A stretch of DNA of 64,000 nt from Areca catechu (Eukaryota; Streptophyta; Magnoliopsida; Arecales; Arecaceae). The position numbers and the translations under genes were made by a program. Each line of letters begins with the position of its first letter. Position 1 is the stretch's first letter. Below, piece by piece: positions 10,133-19,339 of this stretch. The notes under the pieces were generated by a model that worked only from the letters and a program-made list of their open reading frames with translations, did not search any database and was not told the origin of the DNA. The DNA lies in contig CM038038.1 in NCBI GenBank assembly GCA_021397845.1, positions 68,866,748 to 68,930,747 on the forward strand. Direction: 5' to 3'.

Positions 10133-11806
10133 CTAGGTTTGACCTTGGGTCGGAGGATGGCATGCAGAGCATGAAAACTTATCATGGGTACCTAGTAGGT
10201 GCCATAAGGTCTTCCAGAAGTAGGTGGCAAACCTAATAGGTTCTGACACGTGGTTCACTCTAAAGACTTCGACAAAGTATACTTGGATGGTGTAAGAAGC
10301 ATTGGAAGTCCTAGAGAAAGGGAGGAAATATGAGGTGGAGTCTTGAATTACCTGCTGATTAAAGGTGGTGACCTGAAGGTTTGAATGGTGATCTATGAGT
10401 GTCAACTGGTCATCCTTACGAAAGGAAAAGTTTGCTATTCCTAGGAATGGATCAAGAGATGGTTCGGGAAGTAGCCTAGGAGATGTGATTGCAATAGTTA
10501 AGGTTTGTTCTCTAAGCAAACAATGATCCACTTTCTCAAGAAATGGATTAAAGAATGATTCATGGAAGGACCTATGGATGATGACCTCAAGACTTGAAAT
10601 TTGACCTATGGGTGAGGAAAGGTATACTCTATAGAAGGGTAGGTCAGTCATGCGAAGGAAGGGGTCTGGGGTCATAAGGAGGACTTCTACAGGACTGGGA
10701 GAAGCAATCCGCTCAAGACAAGGATGTTCAACTGAGATTACGGGAGAGACCTTAGTGGCTGGGCATGGGACAAGGTCCAATTGTAAGAGGCTTGGTTCAG
10801 TCATCCTAAGGAGAGGATCTACCATAGGGTGGGCAAACTTAAACTGTTCAGTGCAAAGATCTTCAATTGGTACTTGGGGAATGACTATCATTAGAGGGTA
10901 CGAACTGATAGCTCGGGCTAACACTATGAGTTCTTCCTGGGGGTATTTGACTAAAGGAACCTGATTCTCACAAATCTCTTGAATTTCTGAACTAGGTCCC
11001 ACCACTTGGTTGCTCTCCAAGGTCTCCTCAGGTAAGGAACCAATAGTATCGATGTCATATTCTTCAAGTTCTTCCCCCTCATATTCATCAACTAGACTCA
11101 AGCCAGCATCATATACTTCCTCGATGCCATCTTCAATGGGTTTCGGGTCAGTGGTAATCGGGTCAACTGATTCTAGGCTTGTCATACCTAACCTTTCTTC
11201 CTCATTGGTAGGCTTGGGTTCTCCCTCATTAATGTCATCCTTAGGATTCTTACCACTTAGCTGTGCACAAGCCAGTCCTATGCATGGGCACTGACTAGAT
11301 TTATGGCCTCTTTCTCCACAAAACAAACATTCTTGCGATATAGGAACCTGGGTCACACTGGGTTTCAAGCTAGTAGAGACCTTACTTGGGCATGGGTGTG
11401 GATCTAAATGGTTTGATCTAGAAGACTTGGGTTGTTGAGTGACTGGTCTAGAATATTGTAAGGACCTCTCATAGACACGATCCACACTATAGATATCATG
11501 GTTAGGCTTCCTAAGGTTATGCTCGGGATCACGGTATAAGGTCCTCCTAGGCTCCTGGTATGGATGAGGTTGGGGCCTATTAAATTTTGGATCAGGGATC
11601 CAATTTTGATGTCTACGTTTCTCAAGGACTTGGACTTGATCCCTAAGCTGGGTAAAATTCTCATGAATTTGTGCGCTAAACTGGGCCACAGTGTTTGTCA
11701 TATCCTGATTCATTTTAGCCATACTTTCAGTAAGAGTTTTGATCATGGCCTCTAAATCAGGTTGGGTTTGACCAGGTTGATATGGCACTCCGTTTCTGGT
11801 AGACAT
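10133..11806 (-). CDS. gag-like protein of gypsy copy 2, 557 aa, intact
   Basis: An unbroken frame from ATG at 11806. It starts MSTRNGVPYQPGQTQPDLEA and has a short predicted coiled coil at about residues 20-60. The CCHC knuckle CLFCGERGHKSSQC is at about residues 162-175, followed by a 380-residue acidic, proline-rich region of no family I recognise. Compared with copy 1, the capsid core between RDPEHN and the knuckle is deleted and replaced by a short basic linker. It therefore has an RNA-binding motif but probably cannot assemble particles alone. The C-terminal segment ending SCSACHPPTQGQT is shared with copy 1. Its intactness in an element lacking reverse transcriptase could reflect recent origin or use of the protein. 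Confidence 0.8.
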   Translation of the reverse strand: MSTRNGVPYQPGQTQPDLEAMIKTLTESMAKMNQDMTNTVAQFSAQIHENFTQLRDQVQVLEKRRHQNWIPDPKFNRPQPHPYQEPRRTLYRDPEHNLRKPNHDIYSVDRVYERSLQYSRPVTQQPKSSRSNHLDPHPCPSKVSTSLKPSVTQVPISQECLFCGERGHKSSQCPCIGLACAQLSGKNPKDDINEGEPKPTNEEERLGMTSLESVDPITTDPKPIEDGIEEVYDAGLSLVDEYEGEELEEYDIDTIGSLPEETLESNQVVGPSSEIQEICENQVPLVKYPQEELIVLARAISSYPLMIVIPQVPIEDLCTEQFKFAHPMVDPLLRMTEPSLLQLDLVPCPATKVSPVISVEHPCLERIASPSPVEVLLMTPDPFLRMTDLPFYRVYLSSPIGQISSLEVIIHRSFHESFFNPFLEKVDHCLLREQTLTIAITSPRLLPEPSLDPFLGIANFSFRKDDQLTLIDHHSNLQVTTFNQQVIQDSTSYFLPFSRTSNASYTIQVYFVEVFRVNHVSEPIRFATYFWKTLWHLLGTHDKFSCSACHPPTQGQT

Positions 11807-12694
11807 GATGATTCAAGCAAGCACACAAAATGAGACTAGACTAAATCGACTACTGGATCACTAGACCTAGAGTCCAAACTAGATGCCCAATCAGAGTGGC
11901 AAGCTAGCCTGTAGTAACTCAGGACTCAGCTAGGCAGGTGTAAGGGGAGTGTTAGGTCCCTGAATGCGAATCCTAGACACCAATCAGTGATTGGCCAGGT
12001 AGGCAGACCAGCACACAAGCCCTTCGGGAATGGATCCCTGAACAATCGTTCTAGACACTGAGTGCTAAGCACACACAGAATAACTCAGCAAACTGACTCA
12101 ACACTAGCCTAGACCCGACCAATTGGTATCCCTAGCCCACTAGGGCAAATTAGGTCTAACCGATTTTAAATTAGGTCTAGGTTCGAATGATTGGATGATG
12201 GTTTTGGGCTAAGGAGAGGTAATCAACTCCTCCCCTTATCTTAGATGCTCAATTGCCCTTAAGTAAATTATGAGATGATCACTCCAAAAAGAATTAAATT
12301 GCAGAACACAAAAAACAGAGTTGCTATATTTTAATGCTCAGAATTTTTACCGAAACCAATAAATTACAGAAAAAGTATGGGAAATAGGTTCAATTATACT
12401 GGTTTCAACGAAATAAAAATCATGCAGTTCGGAGTTTTATGCAGGGAGAAATAATTCAGACAACAGGGCAATTACGGGCTGCAACTAGATTGTCTTCCCC
12501 GTTTATAATCCCTGCTACGAAGTTATAACCCAATGGATCTCCTACACGCCCTAGGAACACCCCATGGAATGGGAGGAGGAGGCTTGCGCCTCGCTTAGTT
12601 CCTAGGACCGGACGTCCTGGGGAGTCTACTTCGAGCAGACAAAATAATAAGAGAACAATCAAAGCAAGCAAGCAAATCAGAAACCCTAGACTGG
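11807..12694 (-). other. Untranslated leader of gypsy copy 2
   Basis: About 890 bases lie between the primer-binding site and gag. They are similar to the leader of copy 1. I see no coding region. Confidence 0.7.
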
Positions 12695-12706
12695 GCTCTG
12701 ATACCA
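12695..12706 (-). promoter_or_regulatory. Primer-binding site (initiator tRNA-Met), copy 2
   Basis: GCTCTGATACCA on the plus strand is the complement of TGGTATCAGAGC, 4 bases inside the 5' LTR. A second copy of the same motif lies inside each LTR just before its end (near 7848-7859 and 12727-12738). Confidence 0.9.
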
Positions 12707-12710
12707 AAAA

Positions 12711-14108
12711 TGATGCAGCACGAAAGCTCTGATACCAAAAATGATGCAGAACAAATAAAGGAATGCGATGCGGAAGTAAATTAAGATTAACTATTTTTTT
12801 TTTTGTTGTTTTTATATGTTTGTAGAAGTTGGCTTCAAATCAAAGAAAAGTTAACCTAACATTGAAAGATACTAATATGATAATTGAAAGCACAATTTTA
12901 AGGAAACTAAATTATCAGAGTAGTTCAGAAGCAACGGATCGCTGGGGGTTGAGAAACTCCCAGACCTAGGGTTTCGCTCCGAACTTTCAGCAGAACAGAA
13001 ATAAAGAGAAGAGATGGTTTACCTAACCAGACAATGATCTTCACAGATTTTGGTGGAAGAACTCTCCCGAGCAGATTGTTGGATCCTCGGATTCAGATTT
13101 CTTTGCAATGGATCCTCCAGTACTGGTCCTTTGGTGGGTTGGCTTCTCCTGAACTCAAGATTTGGAAGAGAAGAAAAACAATTGATGGAATCAGAGAGTC
13201 AAGGGAAGAATTTACCAGGTTGATGAACTTGAAGATTGAAATTGCTGAAAACTGGATTCTCCTGGAAGCTGATGTGATTTTCCTTGGAACTTGCTCTGGA
13301 TCTGAAGTAACCGGACTGGATCTGGATAAAGGTGGATGGCCTAGACTTGTAGAGAGAGAGAGGCCGTGGGAGATGGATGGATCTAGGGTTTGATGGATTG
13401 AAAATAATGAAGGGTGGCTAGGGTTTTGGGATTTCAAGTGGCTAACCTAGGGTTTTGGATAAAGATGGAGATCTCTCACCTCCTCAAGGCTCCAATGGAA
13501 CCCGGATTACCCCCTCACGGAGCTCAACACTTAGAATAGTGCGGAAGAAGAGAAACCTAGGTTACTCAACACAAGAGAATAGCAAAAAATAATTTTCTTC
13601 ATTCCAAGTTAAGCTCTTTGTTTTTGATTTGAACTTCAATTGGATGTCCTTCTTTGATTTCTTCTCCAAGAGAAGTTTTCTTCCTTCTTTGCTTAGGTAA
13701 AATAGGCAGGTATGGGCGCCTCCTTTAAATTAGCTTCCAATTTGATTTTTTCTTCTTTGGGTGTGGGGACCATGACACTGGGATGCCTCTGTGGCGCCTC
13801 CTGGACTCTGGCGTGTGCTCGGATTGTGGCTGGGCGTGTGGCTTGGAGTGTGGCCTCCACTTGCTTGAACCTTGATTTGATTGGAAGACAAATGTGGCAC
13901 CATTTTGGACCAAATTGAAACCACATCGGGACTTGCACCGAGTCAACATGACTCAACAAAATTTAAATGGTGACTCAAGAAATAAATAAAAATAAATAAA
14001 CTGGTTGACCAGGTCAACCTTTATTACAAATCCTAATTTCTCGGGCAATGTCAATCAGAGATCCAGATGGAGCTCTGAAGTCTTCTTCTGAGTCTGGTGC
14101 CCGCACCA
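12711..14108 (-). repeat. 5' LTR of gypsy copy 2 (1398 bp)
   Basis: It pairs with 7832-9229. The outer end CGCACCA abuts the GAACC target duplication. It includes about 60 bases that in the other LTR encode the chromodomain tail, so an ORF seems to run from 14048 into copia pol; that fusion is an insertion artefact. Confidence 0.95.
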
Positions 14109-14113
14109 GAACC
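14109..14113. repeat. Target-site duplication GAACC, right copy
   Basis: It matches 7827-7831 and marks the resumption of copia A pol. Confidence 0.95.
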
Positions 14114-16888
14114 TTGGTGGAAATCAGAAAAGAAGGCACAGGCAAGCTGATAGCTTCAAGAATAAGAACAAGTGGAAATCTGTATACTTTGACAGAAGGT
14201 ATTGAAAATATCTGTTTGATGAGTCAAGAAGATACAAACTGGTTGTGGCATAAAAGATTGGGTCATATTTATTTTGGCAACCTTGTTAAAATCTCAAGAA
14301 AATATGCTGTGAGAGATCTTCCTAGAATATGCAAACTAGATAATCAGGTATGTGGACCATGTCAGTTGGGAAAATTATCTAGATTTCATCATCCAGTCAA
14401 GGAATATCATACAGGAAAGCCTTTGGAGCTGATTCATACAGATCTCTGTGGCCCTATGAAAACAGAGGCAATTGGTGGAGTCAGATATTTCATGTTGTGC
14501 ATTGATGACTATACCAAGATGACCTGGGTATTCTTTCTAAAGCACAAACATGAAGTCTTAAGTCATTTTAAACACTTCAGGAATGCAGTTGAAAATATGA
14601 CTGGGAGAGGAATCAAGTGTCTAAGATCAGATAGAGGTGGAGAGTTTACATCAGATGAGTTTTATGACTATTGCAGTAAACATGGTATAAAAAGGCAGTT
14701 TTCAGTATCCAGAACGCCTCAGCAGAACGGAGTAGTGGAAAGAAAGAATAGAAGCTTACAGGAGATGGCAAGGACTTTAATTACAGAAAGTGGCCTGAAA
14801 GATAGATTTTGGAAGCATGCAGTTGCTACTTCAGTGTATATTCATAACAGGTGTTTATTAAGGCCTCATGAGAGTCAGACTCCATACAAGATGTGGTTTG
14901 GGAGAAGACCTACAATTAAACACTTCAGGGTGTTTGGCAGTAAGTGTTACATCAGAAGGAGTGAATCAAATCCTGGAAAATTTGATGAGAGAGCAGATGA
15001 AGGAGTTTTTCTAGGCTATTCAAGTACCAGTAAAGCCTATATTTGCTATAACAACAGGTTGCAGACCATTGTTGAGAGTTGTGATGTCAGAGTTGATGAA
15101 TCAAAAGCCTATCCAAAGCAAACTTTTTTGAAGTTCCCCTCTTATGATGATTCTGATGATGAAGTTGAAAAAGAAGACAGCAATAAAGTAAATGATGGTG
15201 TAACTGATTCTGAAACAGAAGAAGAAACCGAGAAGCAAAGTCCTTTATTAAGGTTGAAAAAGGAACATCCTAAAGAACAGGTGATAGGTGATCCAAAAGC
15301 ACCAGTGCAGACCAGAAGAATGTTGACCACAGCTTACTCTCTATTATCTATGGTTGAACCCAAAACTGTGACCGAAGCAGCAAAGGATGAATACTGGGTA
15401 AAAGCTATGAATGAATAGCTAGACCAGATTGAGAAGAATGAAACTTGGGATCTGGTTCCTAGGCCAAAAGATAAAAATGTCATTGGAACCAAGTGGGTGT
15501 TTAGAAACAAGTTGAATGAAGATGGACAAGTTGTGAGAAACAAGGCAAGACTGGTGTGCAAAGGGTATGCTCAAATAGAAGGTCTGGATTTTGAAGAAAC
15601 CTTTGCTCCTGTGTCTAGATTGGAGTCTATCAGAATGTTCTTGTCTTTGGCTGTGCATCTAAAGTTCAAGGTGTATCAGATGGATGTTAAGTCAGCATTT
15701 CTGAATGGTAATCTTGAAGAAGAAGTCTATATTGAACAGCTAGATGGTTTCTTACTAGGAGAAGATCCTAATGCAGTGTGTAGATTGAAGAAAGCACTAT
15801 ATGGTTTAAAGTAAGCACCTAGAGCATGGTACTCAAGGCTAGATACATATCTTATTCAGAGTCTTGGTTTCAAGAAAGGTGTAGTGGACAGCAATTTGTA
15901 CATCAAGGTAGTTGACTGTCAACAGTTGGTGGTGATTGTATATGTAGACGATATTATATTTGGTGGACATAAAGAAGAACTATGTCGGGAGTTTGCAGAT
16001 AGAATGAAGAATGAGTTTGAAATGTCAATGCTGGGAGAGATGACATATTTTCTTGGATTACAGATAAATCAGAATAAAGATGGAATCTTTATCTCTCAAG
16101 TCAAGTATGTGAAGGAAATTTTGAAGAAATTCATGATGGAAGACTGCAAGCCAGTAGGAACACCAATGATTGTTGGTTGCAAACTTAGCAAAGAGGATGA
16201 AAGTGATGATGTTGATCAGAAGCTCTACAGGTTTATGATAGGTAGTTTACTATATTTGACAGCTACAAGACCAGACATTTTGCACTCTGTGTGTATGGTT
16301 GTCAGATTTCAGTCTAGCCCGAAGGAGAATCATATGATTGCTGTGAAAAGGATACTTAGATATCTGAAAGGGACAATGGAACTTGGACTAAATTACTCAA
16401 GATCTAAAAGAGCAGAGTTGATAGCTTTTTCAGATGCAGATTGGGCAGGAGACATAGATGAGAGAACGAGCACCAGTGGAGGAGCATTTTTCTTAGGTGA
16501 AAATCTTGTTGCTTGGCATAGTAAGAAGCAGGAATCAGTTTCCTTATCAACTACAGAGGCAGAATACATTGCAGCTTCAGCAACATGTACTCAAGTGCTT
16601 TGGATGAAGAGGCAGCTTGAAGATTTAGGTGTGAAAGTAGAAGGCCCTACTCCTATTCTATGTGACAATTCCAGTGCTATAAACATCTCGAAGAATCCAG
16701 TGCAGCATTCGAAAACGAAGCACATTGATATCAGATATCACTTTCTCAAAGATGAAGTTCAGAAGGGAACAATGCAGCTTGTGTTTGTGCCTACAAAGGA
16801 TCAGATTGCAGATATCTTTACAAAGCCATTACCCAAGGATTTATTTGAAGACTTGAGATCCAGACTAGGGATGTCAAACTTGAATTGA
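14109..16888 (+). pseudogene. Copia A pol: integrase, reverse transcriptase, RNase H; two stops
   Basis: One frame carries the rest of pol in copia order. The integrase zinc domain (WHKRLGH...CGPCQLGK) is at about 14245-14370. The catalytic residues are Asp in LIHTDLCGP, Asp in RSDRGGEF and Glu in GVVERKN. The reverse transcriptase has QMDVKSAFLNG and YVDDIIFGG (about 15940), and RNase H has AFSDADWAGD and STTEAEY. Only two nonsense codons interrupt it: TAG at 15416-15418 and TAA at 15812-15814, the latter inside the conserved LKQAPRAWY region where Gln is expected. All catalytic residues are present, so decay is mild. It ends at TGA 16886-16888. Confidence 0.92.
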
Positions 16889-17084
16889 AGTATGAGTTGA
16901 GGGGGAGCTACAATATCGAGGGAGCTCTCCAGAACCCCTTTGTGATTGTTGTCAAAGGGGGAGAATGTTTTAAAAAAAAAAAAAAGAAAAATAACATGTC
17001 TGCGTTGGAGTGGATATTAGAAGCAATGTGAATCTTTCAACTAAGAAGAGTATGTGTGTTGCCAACAATTCCAAAGGGGGAGAT
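16889..17084 (+). other. Copia A 3' untranslated region with polypurine tract
   Basis: Three G-rich purine runs occur: GAGGGGGAGC near 16900, AAAGGGGGAGAA near 16955, and the one at 17073-17083 directly before the LTR, which is the likely plus-strand primer. Confidence 0.8.
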
Positions 17085-17156
17085 TGTTGGGAAAATTGAA
17101 GGAAATGAAGATGTGTTGTCATTGTTGGTAACAAGGTTTGAGGGATTGTGTGTGTT

Positions 17157-17700
17157 GGCTCGTTGGAAAGCTCTTAAGAAGCCCTATAAGTTCTCTATTG
17201 ATCAAAGGACCAATCTCTAATGTTTTCAAGGGTTAATTGGCAATGGAAGACCCTATTATGTCTCTGCTGGGTCTGAGAGAGTTGACTCGGATTCAGCTGG
17301 CACGCTGGCACCAAGCTGGCACGTCCGTTTCAGATTTGGCTATCTTCACTACAATCCTCGAACGATCATATCTTTCTGTATAGGGCTCAGATTTAGCTAT
17401 TCTTAGGCTTGTTGGAAAGATATTTAAAAGATCTACAAGTTCTATATTCATTACAAAACCAACATATACTGTTTACAAGGGTAAATCGGCGATTGAAGAT
17501 GGCTTGGTTGTTTCTCGGGTGAACCATGTACAACAATTTTCAAATGATCATATCTTTTTGTATAGAACTCAGATTCAACTGTTCTTGGGCTTGTTGGAAA
17601 GCTATTTAGAAGTCTACAAAGTATCTATTTGTGATGAGGTCAATATCTACTATTTTCAAGGGTGATTTAGCAATTGAAGATGAATCTATTATTTCTCGGA
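17157..17700 (+). repeat. Degenerate tandem repeats inside the copia A LTR
   Basis: The phrase TTGTTGGAAAG or TCGTTGGAAAG recurs near 17158, 17408 and 17588. Each is followed at a similar distance by TTCAAGGGTTAAT-like and GGCAATTGAAGA-like words, and two are preceded by GATCATATCTTT and CTCAGATT words. The unit is about 180-250 bp, in three degenerate copies. Confidence 0.65.
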
Positions 17701-17844
17701 TGGACAGGAGCTGTTATGGAAAGTTTTTTTTTAAAGCGACTGAATCAACTTGAAAAGACTCAAGAATATTTGTGGCTATTCGTGAGGACATTATGGTCTT
17801 TTCTCTTGGAAGAATCATGTGAAATATTGCCCTAAGTTAGATGA

Positions 17845-17852
17845 TATATAAA
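17845..17852 (+). promoter_or_regulatory. Candidate TATA box in copia A LTR
   Basis: TATATAAA lies in the second half of the LTR, a usual place for an LTR promoter. No start-site data are available. Confidence 0.4.
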
Positions 17853-18482
17853 CTCTTATCATAAAGGTTTTTTTTTTTGGGTTGAAGAACACATAGTCTT
17901 TTTTTTTTTTGAGAAAAATGGCTGCTAGGGTTGCTGTTCTTGGTGTTGTTGATCAGAGAAGCAAGGTGTTGCTGTTGGTGAAGATCAATGATAAAGGTGC
18001 TGTCTATACTTCCACTAGAAAATCTCCAAATCTACTTGAATCCTGCAATAGAAGTATAGAAACTCTCTTATCCTCCATAAATCTCTTTTGCAATTGGTGA
18101 GTGTGGCTGAGACACCATCTAGTTACCTACCTAGTGGATAGAACTGGTAGAGGGAGTTTTGTAATTCCTTACTTGATGAGATGCAGAGCATTACCTGCTT
18201 GATTGTAGTCATAGCAGAGAGGTGGTGAGAATCTTACTCTGTATTAAACAGTGCTTGATAATAAGACTTCTCATAGTCACAGTTTGCTGGACGTAGGCCA
18301 GGAGAAAGGGCCGAACTAGGGTAAAATCTCTATGTTTTTTTGTGTTGATTGCTTTGTTGTTACTTTGTTGCCTTGAGATTCTATGTGCCAATTAGAATTG
18401 TGACAAGAACTTTGATAAAAAGTTTTTAGTCTCTGAATCCACTGATTCACCCCCCCCTCTCAGTGGATATCTGGGCTCATCA

Positions 18483-19274
18483 GAATCATCTTCATCCGAA
18501 GAAGAAGAGACCACCAAGACTGCAAATCTATGTTTAATGGGTCTCGAAGATGAGGTAGCATCCCCTAGCAATAGCACTGAATTTACATTTGATGAATTAA
18601 ATTCTGTATTTTATGATATATTATCTGAATTTAAGAAAGCTGGAGTAAAGATAAAAACATTGAAAAATATGAATGACTCTTTACTCAAACAGAAAAATGA
18701 AATTTTAGAAAAGAACCTGTTACTGCAAAAAGAACTGCATGACTTTTCTGAAAGAAATGAAAAACTGAAAAATAAAAATCTTTTATCTGAAAAGAAAAAC
18801 AAGGATTTACTTATTGAAAATATTGAACTGAAAAAGGAGGTTACAAAACTCAAGCCATTAGTTGAAAAACTTAATTTATCTTCAAATAAGCTTGAGTTAA
18901 TTTTAAAAGAACAACGAATTTTAGGAAACAAAGCTGGAATTGGTTTTAAAATGTCTATTATGAATGGAATTTCGGCAACTACTTTTGTGAAATCTAAAGG
19001 ATCTGTTCAAAACATCTTATCTCAAAAAGTTTTGACCACACCAAAAATTGTTTCAACTTCAAAGTCTTTATTGTATGTTCCTAAGAACTTGAGCAAAAAT
19101 GTTTATATTTCAAAAGGTTCAAAATCTGCACCAATTGCATCAACTTTTAGAACTTCTAATTCTGCTCCTATTAAAAACTCTAAAGTTGTATACTATGTTT
19201 GCAAAAGAATAGGACATAAAGCTTTTGATTGCAATAATTCTAGAAATGTCCATAAGAATGTAAGAAAAATCTAG
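18483..19274 (+). pseudogene. gag C-terminal half of Sirevirus B
   Basis: A Ser/Glu-rich start leads to TANLCLMGLEDEV, also found in Sireviruses C and D. A long Lys/Glu/Leu-rich coiled coil covers about 18600-18940, then a Ser/Thr-rich linker, then a damaged zinc knuckle near 19195 in which the first Cys is Tyr (YYVCKRIGHKAFDC). The frame ends at TAG 19272-19274, where D has Trp in the same motif (RKIW). The reading frame was cut upstream by copia A. Confidence 0.8.
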
Positions 19275-19339
19275 GTTCCTAAAGAAACCACCTCTGCTGA
19301 CCTGCAAGGACCCAAGATAGCTTGGGTACCTAAAAGAAT

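Larger units (their letters stand above)
7832..14108 (-). mobile_element. Non-autonomous gypsy element, copy 2, complete
   Basis: This 6277-bp element has two 1398-bp LTRs, a primer-binding site, one long gag ORF, one integrase-chromodomain ORF and a perfect 5-bp target duplication. It lacks protease, reverse transcriptase, RNase H and the integrase core, yet its two LTRs differ at only about 17 positions (about 1.2%), so it moved fairly recently and must have used enzymes supplied in trans. It is related along its length to copy 1 and shares the same gag-integrase junction. Confidence 0.95.
6106..18482 (+). mobile_element. Ty1/copia element A, interrupted by gypsy copies 1 and 2
   Basis: A gag C-terminal half (6106 to about 7500), protease (7550-7831), the rest of pol (14109-16888), polypurine tract and 3' LTR (17085-18482) are collinear once the gypsy copy at 7832-14108 is set aside. 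The 5' LTR and gag start lie left of the window, beyond gypsy copy 1. Element A itself is inserted into the gag of Sirevirus B, which resumes at about 18483. Lineage looks Tork-like from RT/RNase H motifs, but I am not certain of it. Confidence 0.88.
17085..18482 (+). repeat. 3' LTR of copia A
   Basis: It starts TGTTGGGAAAA after the polypurine tract AAAGGGGGAGA and ends near ...GGGCTCATCA, after which the Ser/Glu-rich gag of Sirevirus B resumes. The right edge is uncertain by a few bases because the 5' LTR is not in the window. A short open frame at 17909-18100 lies inside the LTR and is not credible as a gene. Confidence 0.8.

Noticed and set aside
14048..14108. A 456-codon ORF appearing to start in the gypsy LTR and run into copia pol
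   Set aside because: The first 20 codons are LTR sequence; the target duplication at 14109-14113 shows this is a chance read-through.
17909..18100. Small ORF MRKMAARVAVLGVVD...
   Set aside because: It lies wholly inside the copia A LTR and matches no family I know.
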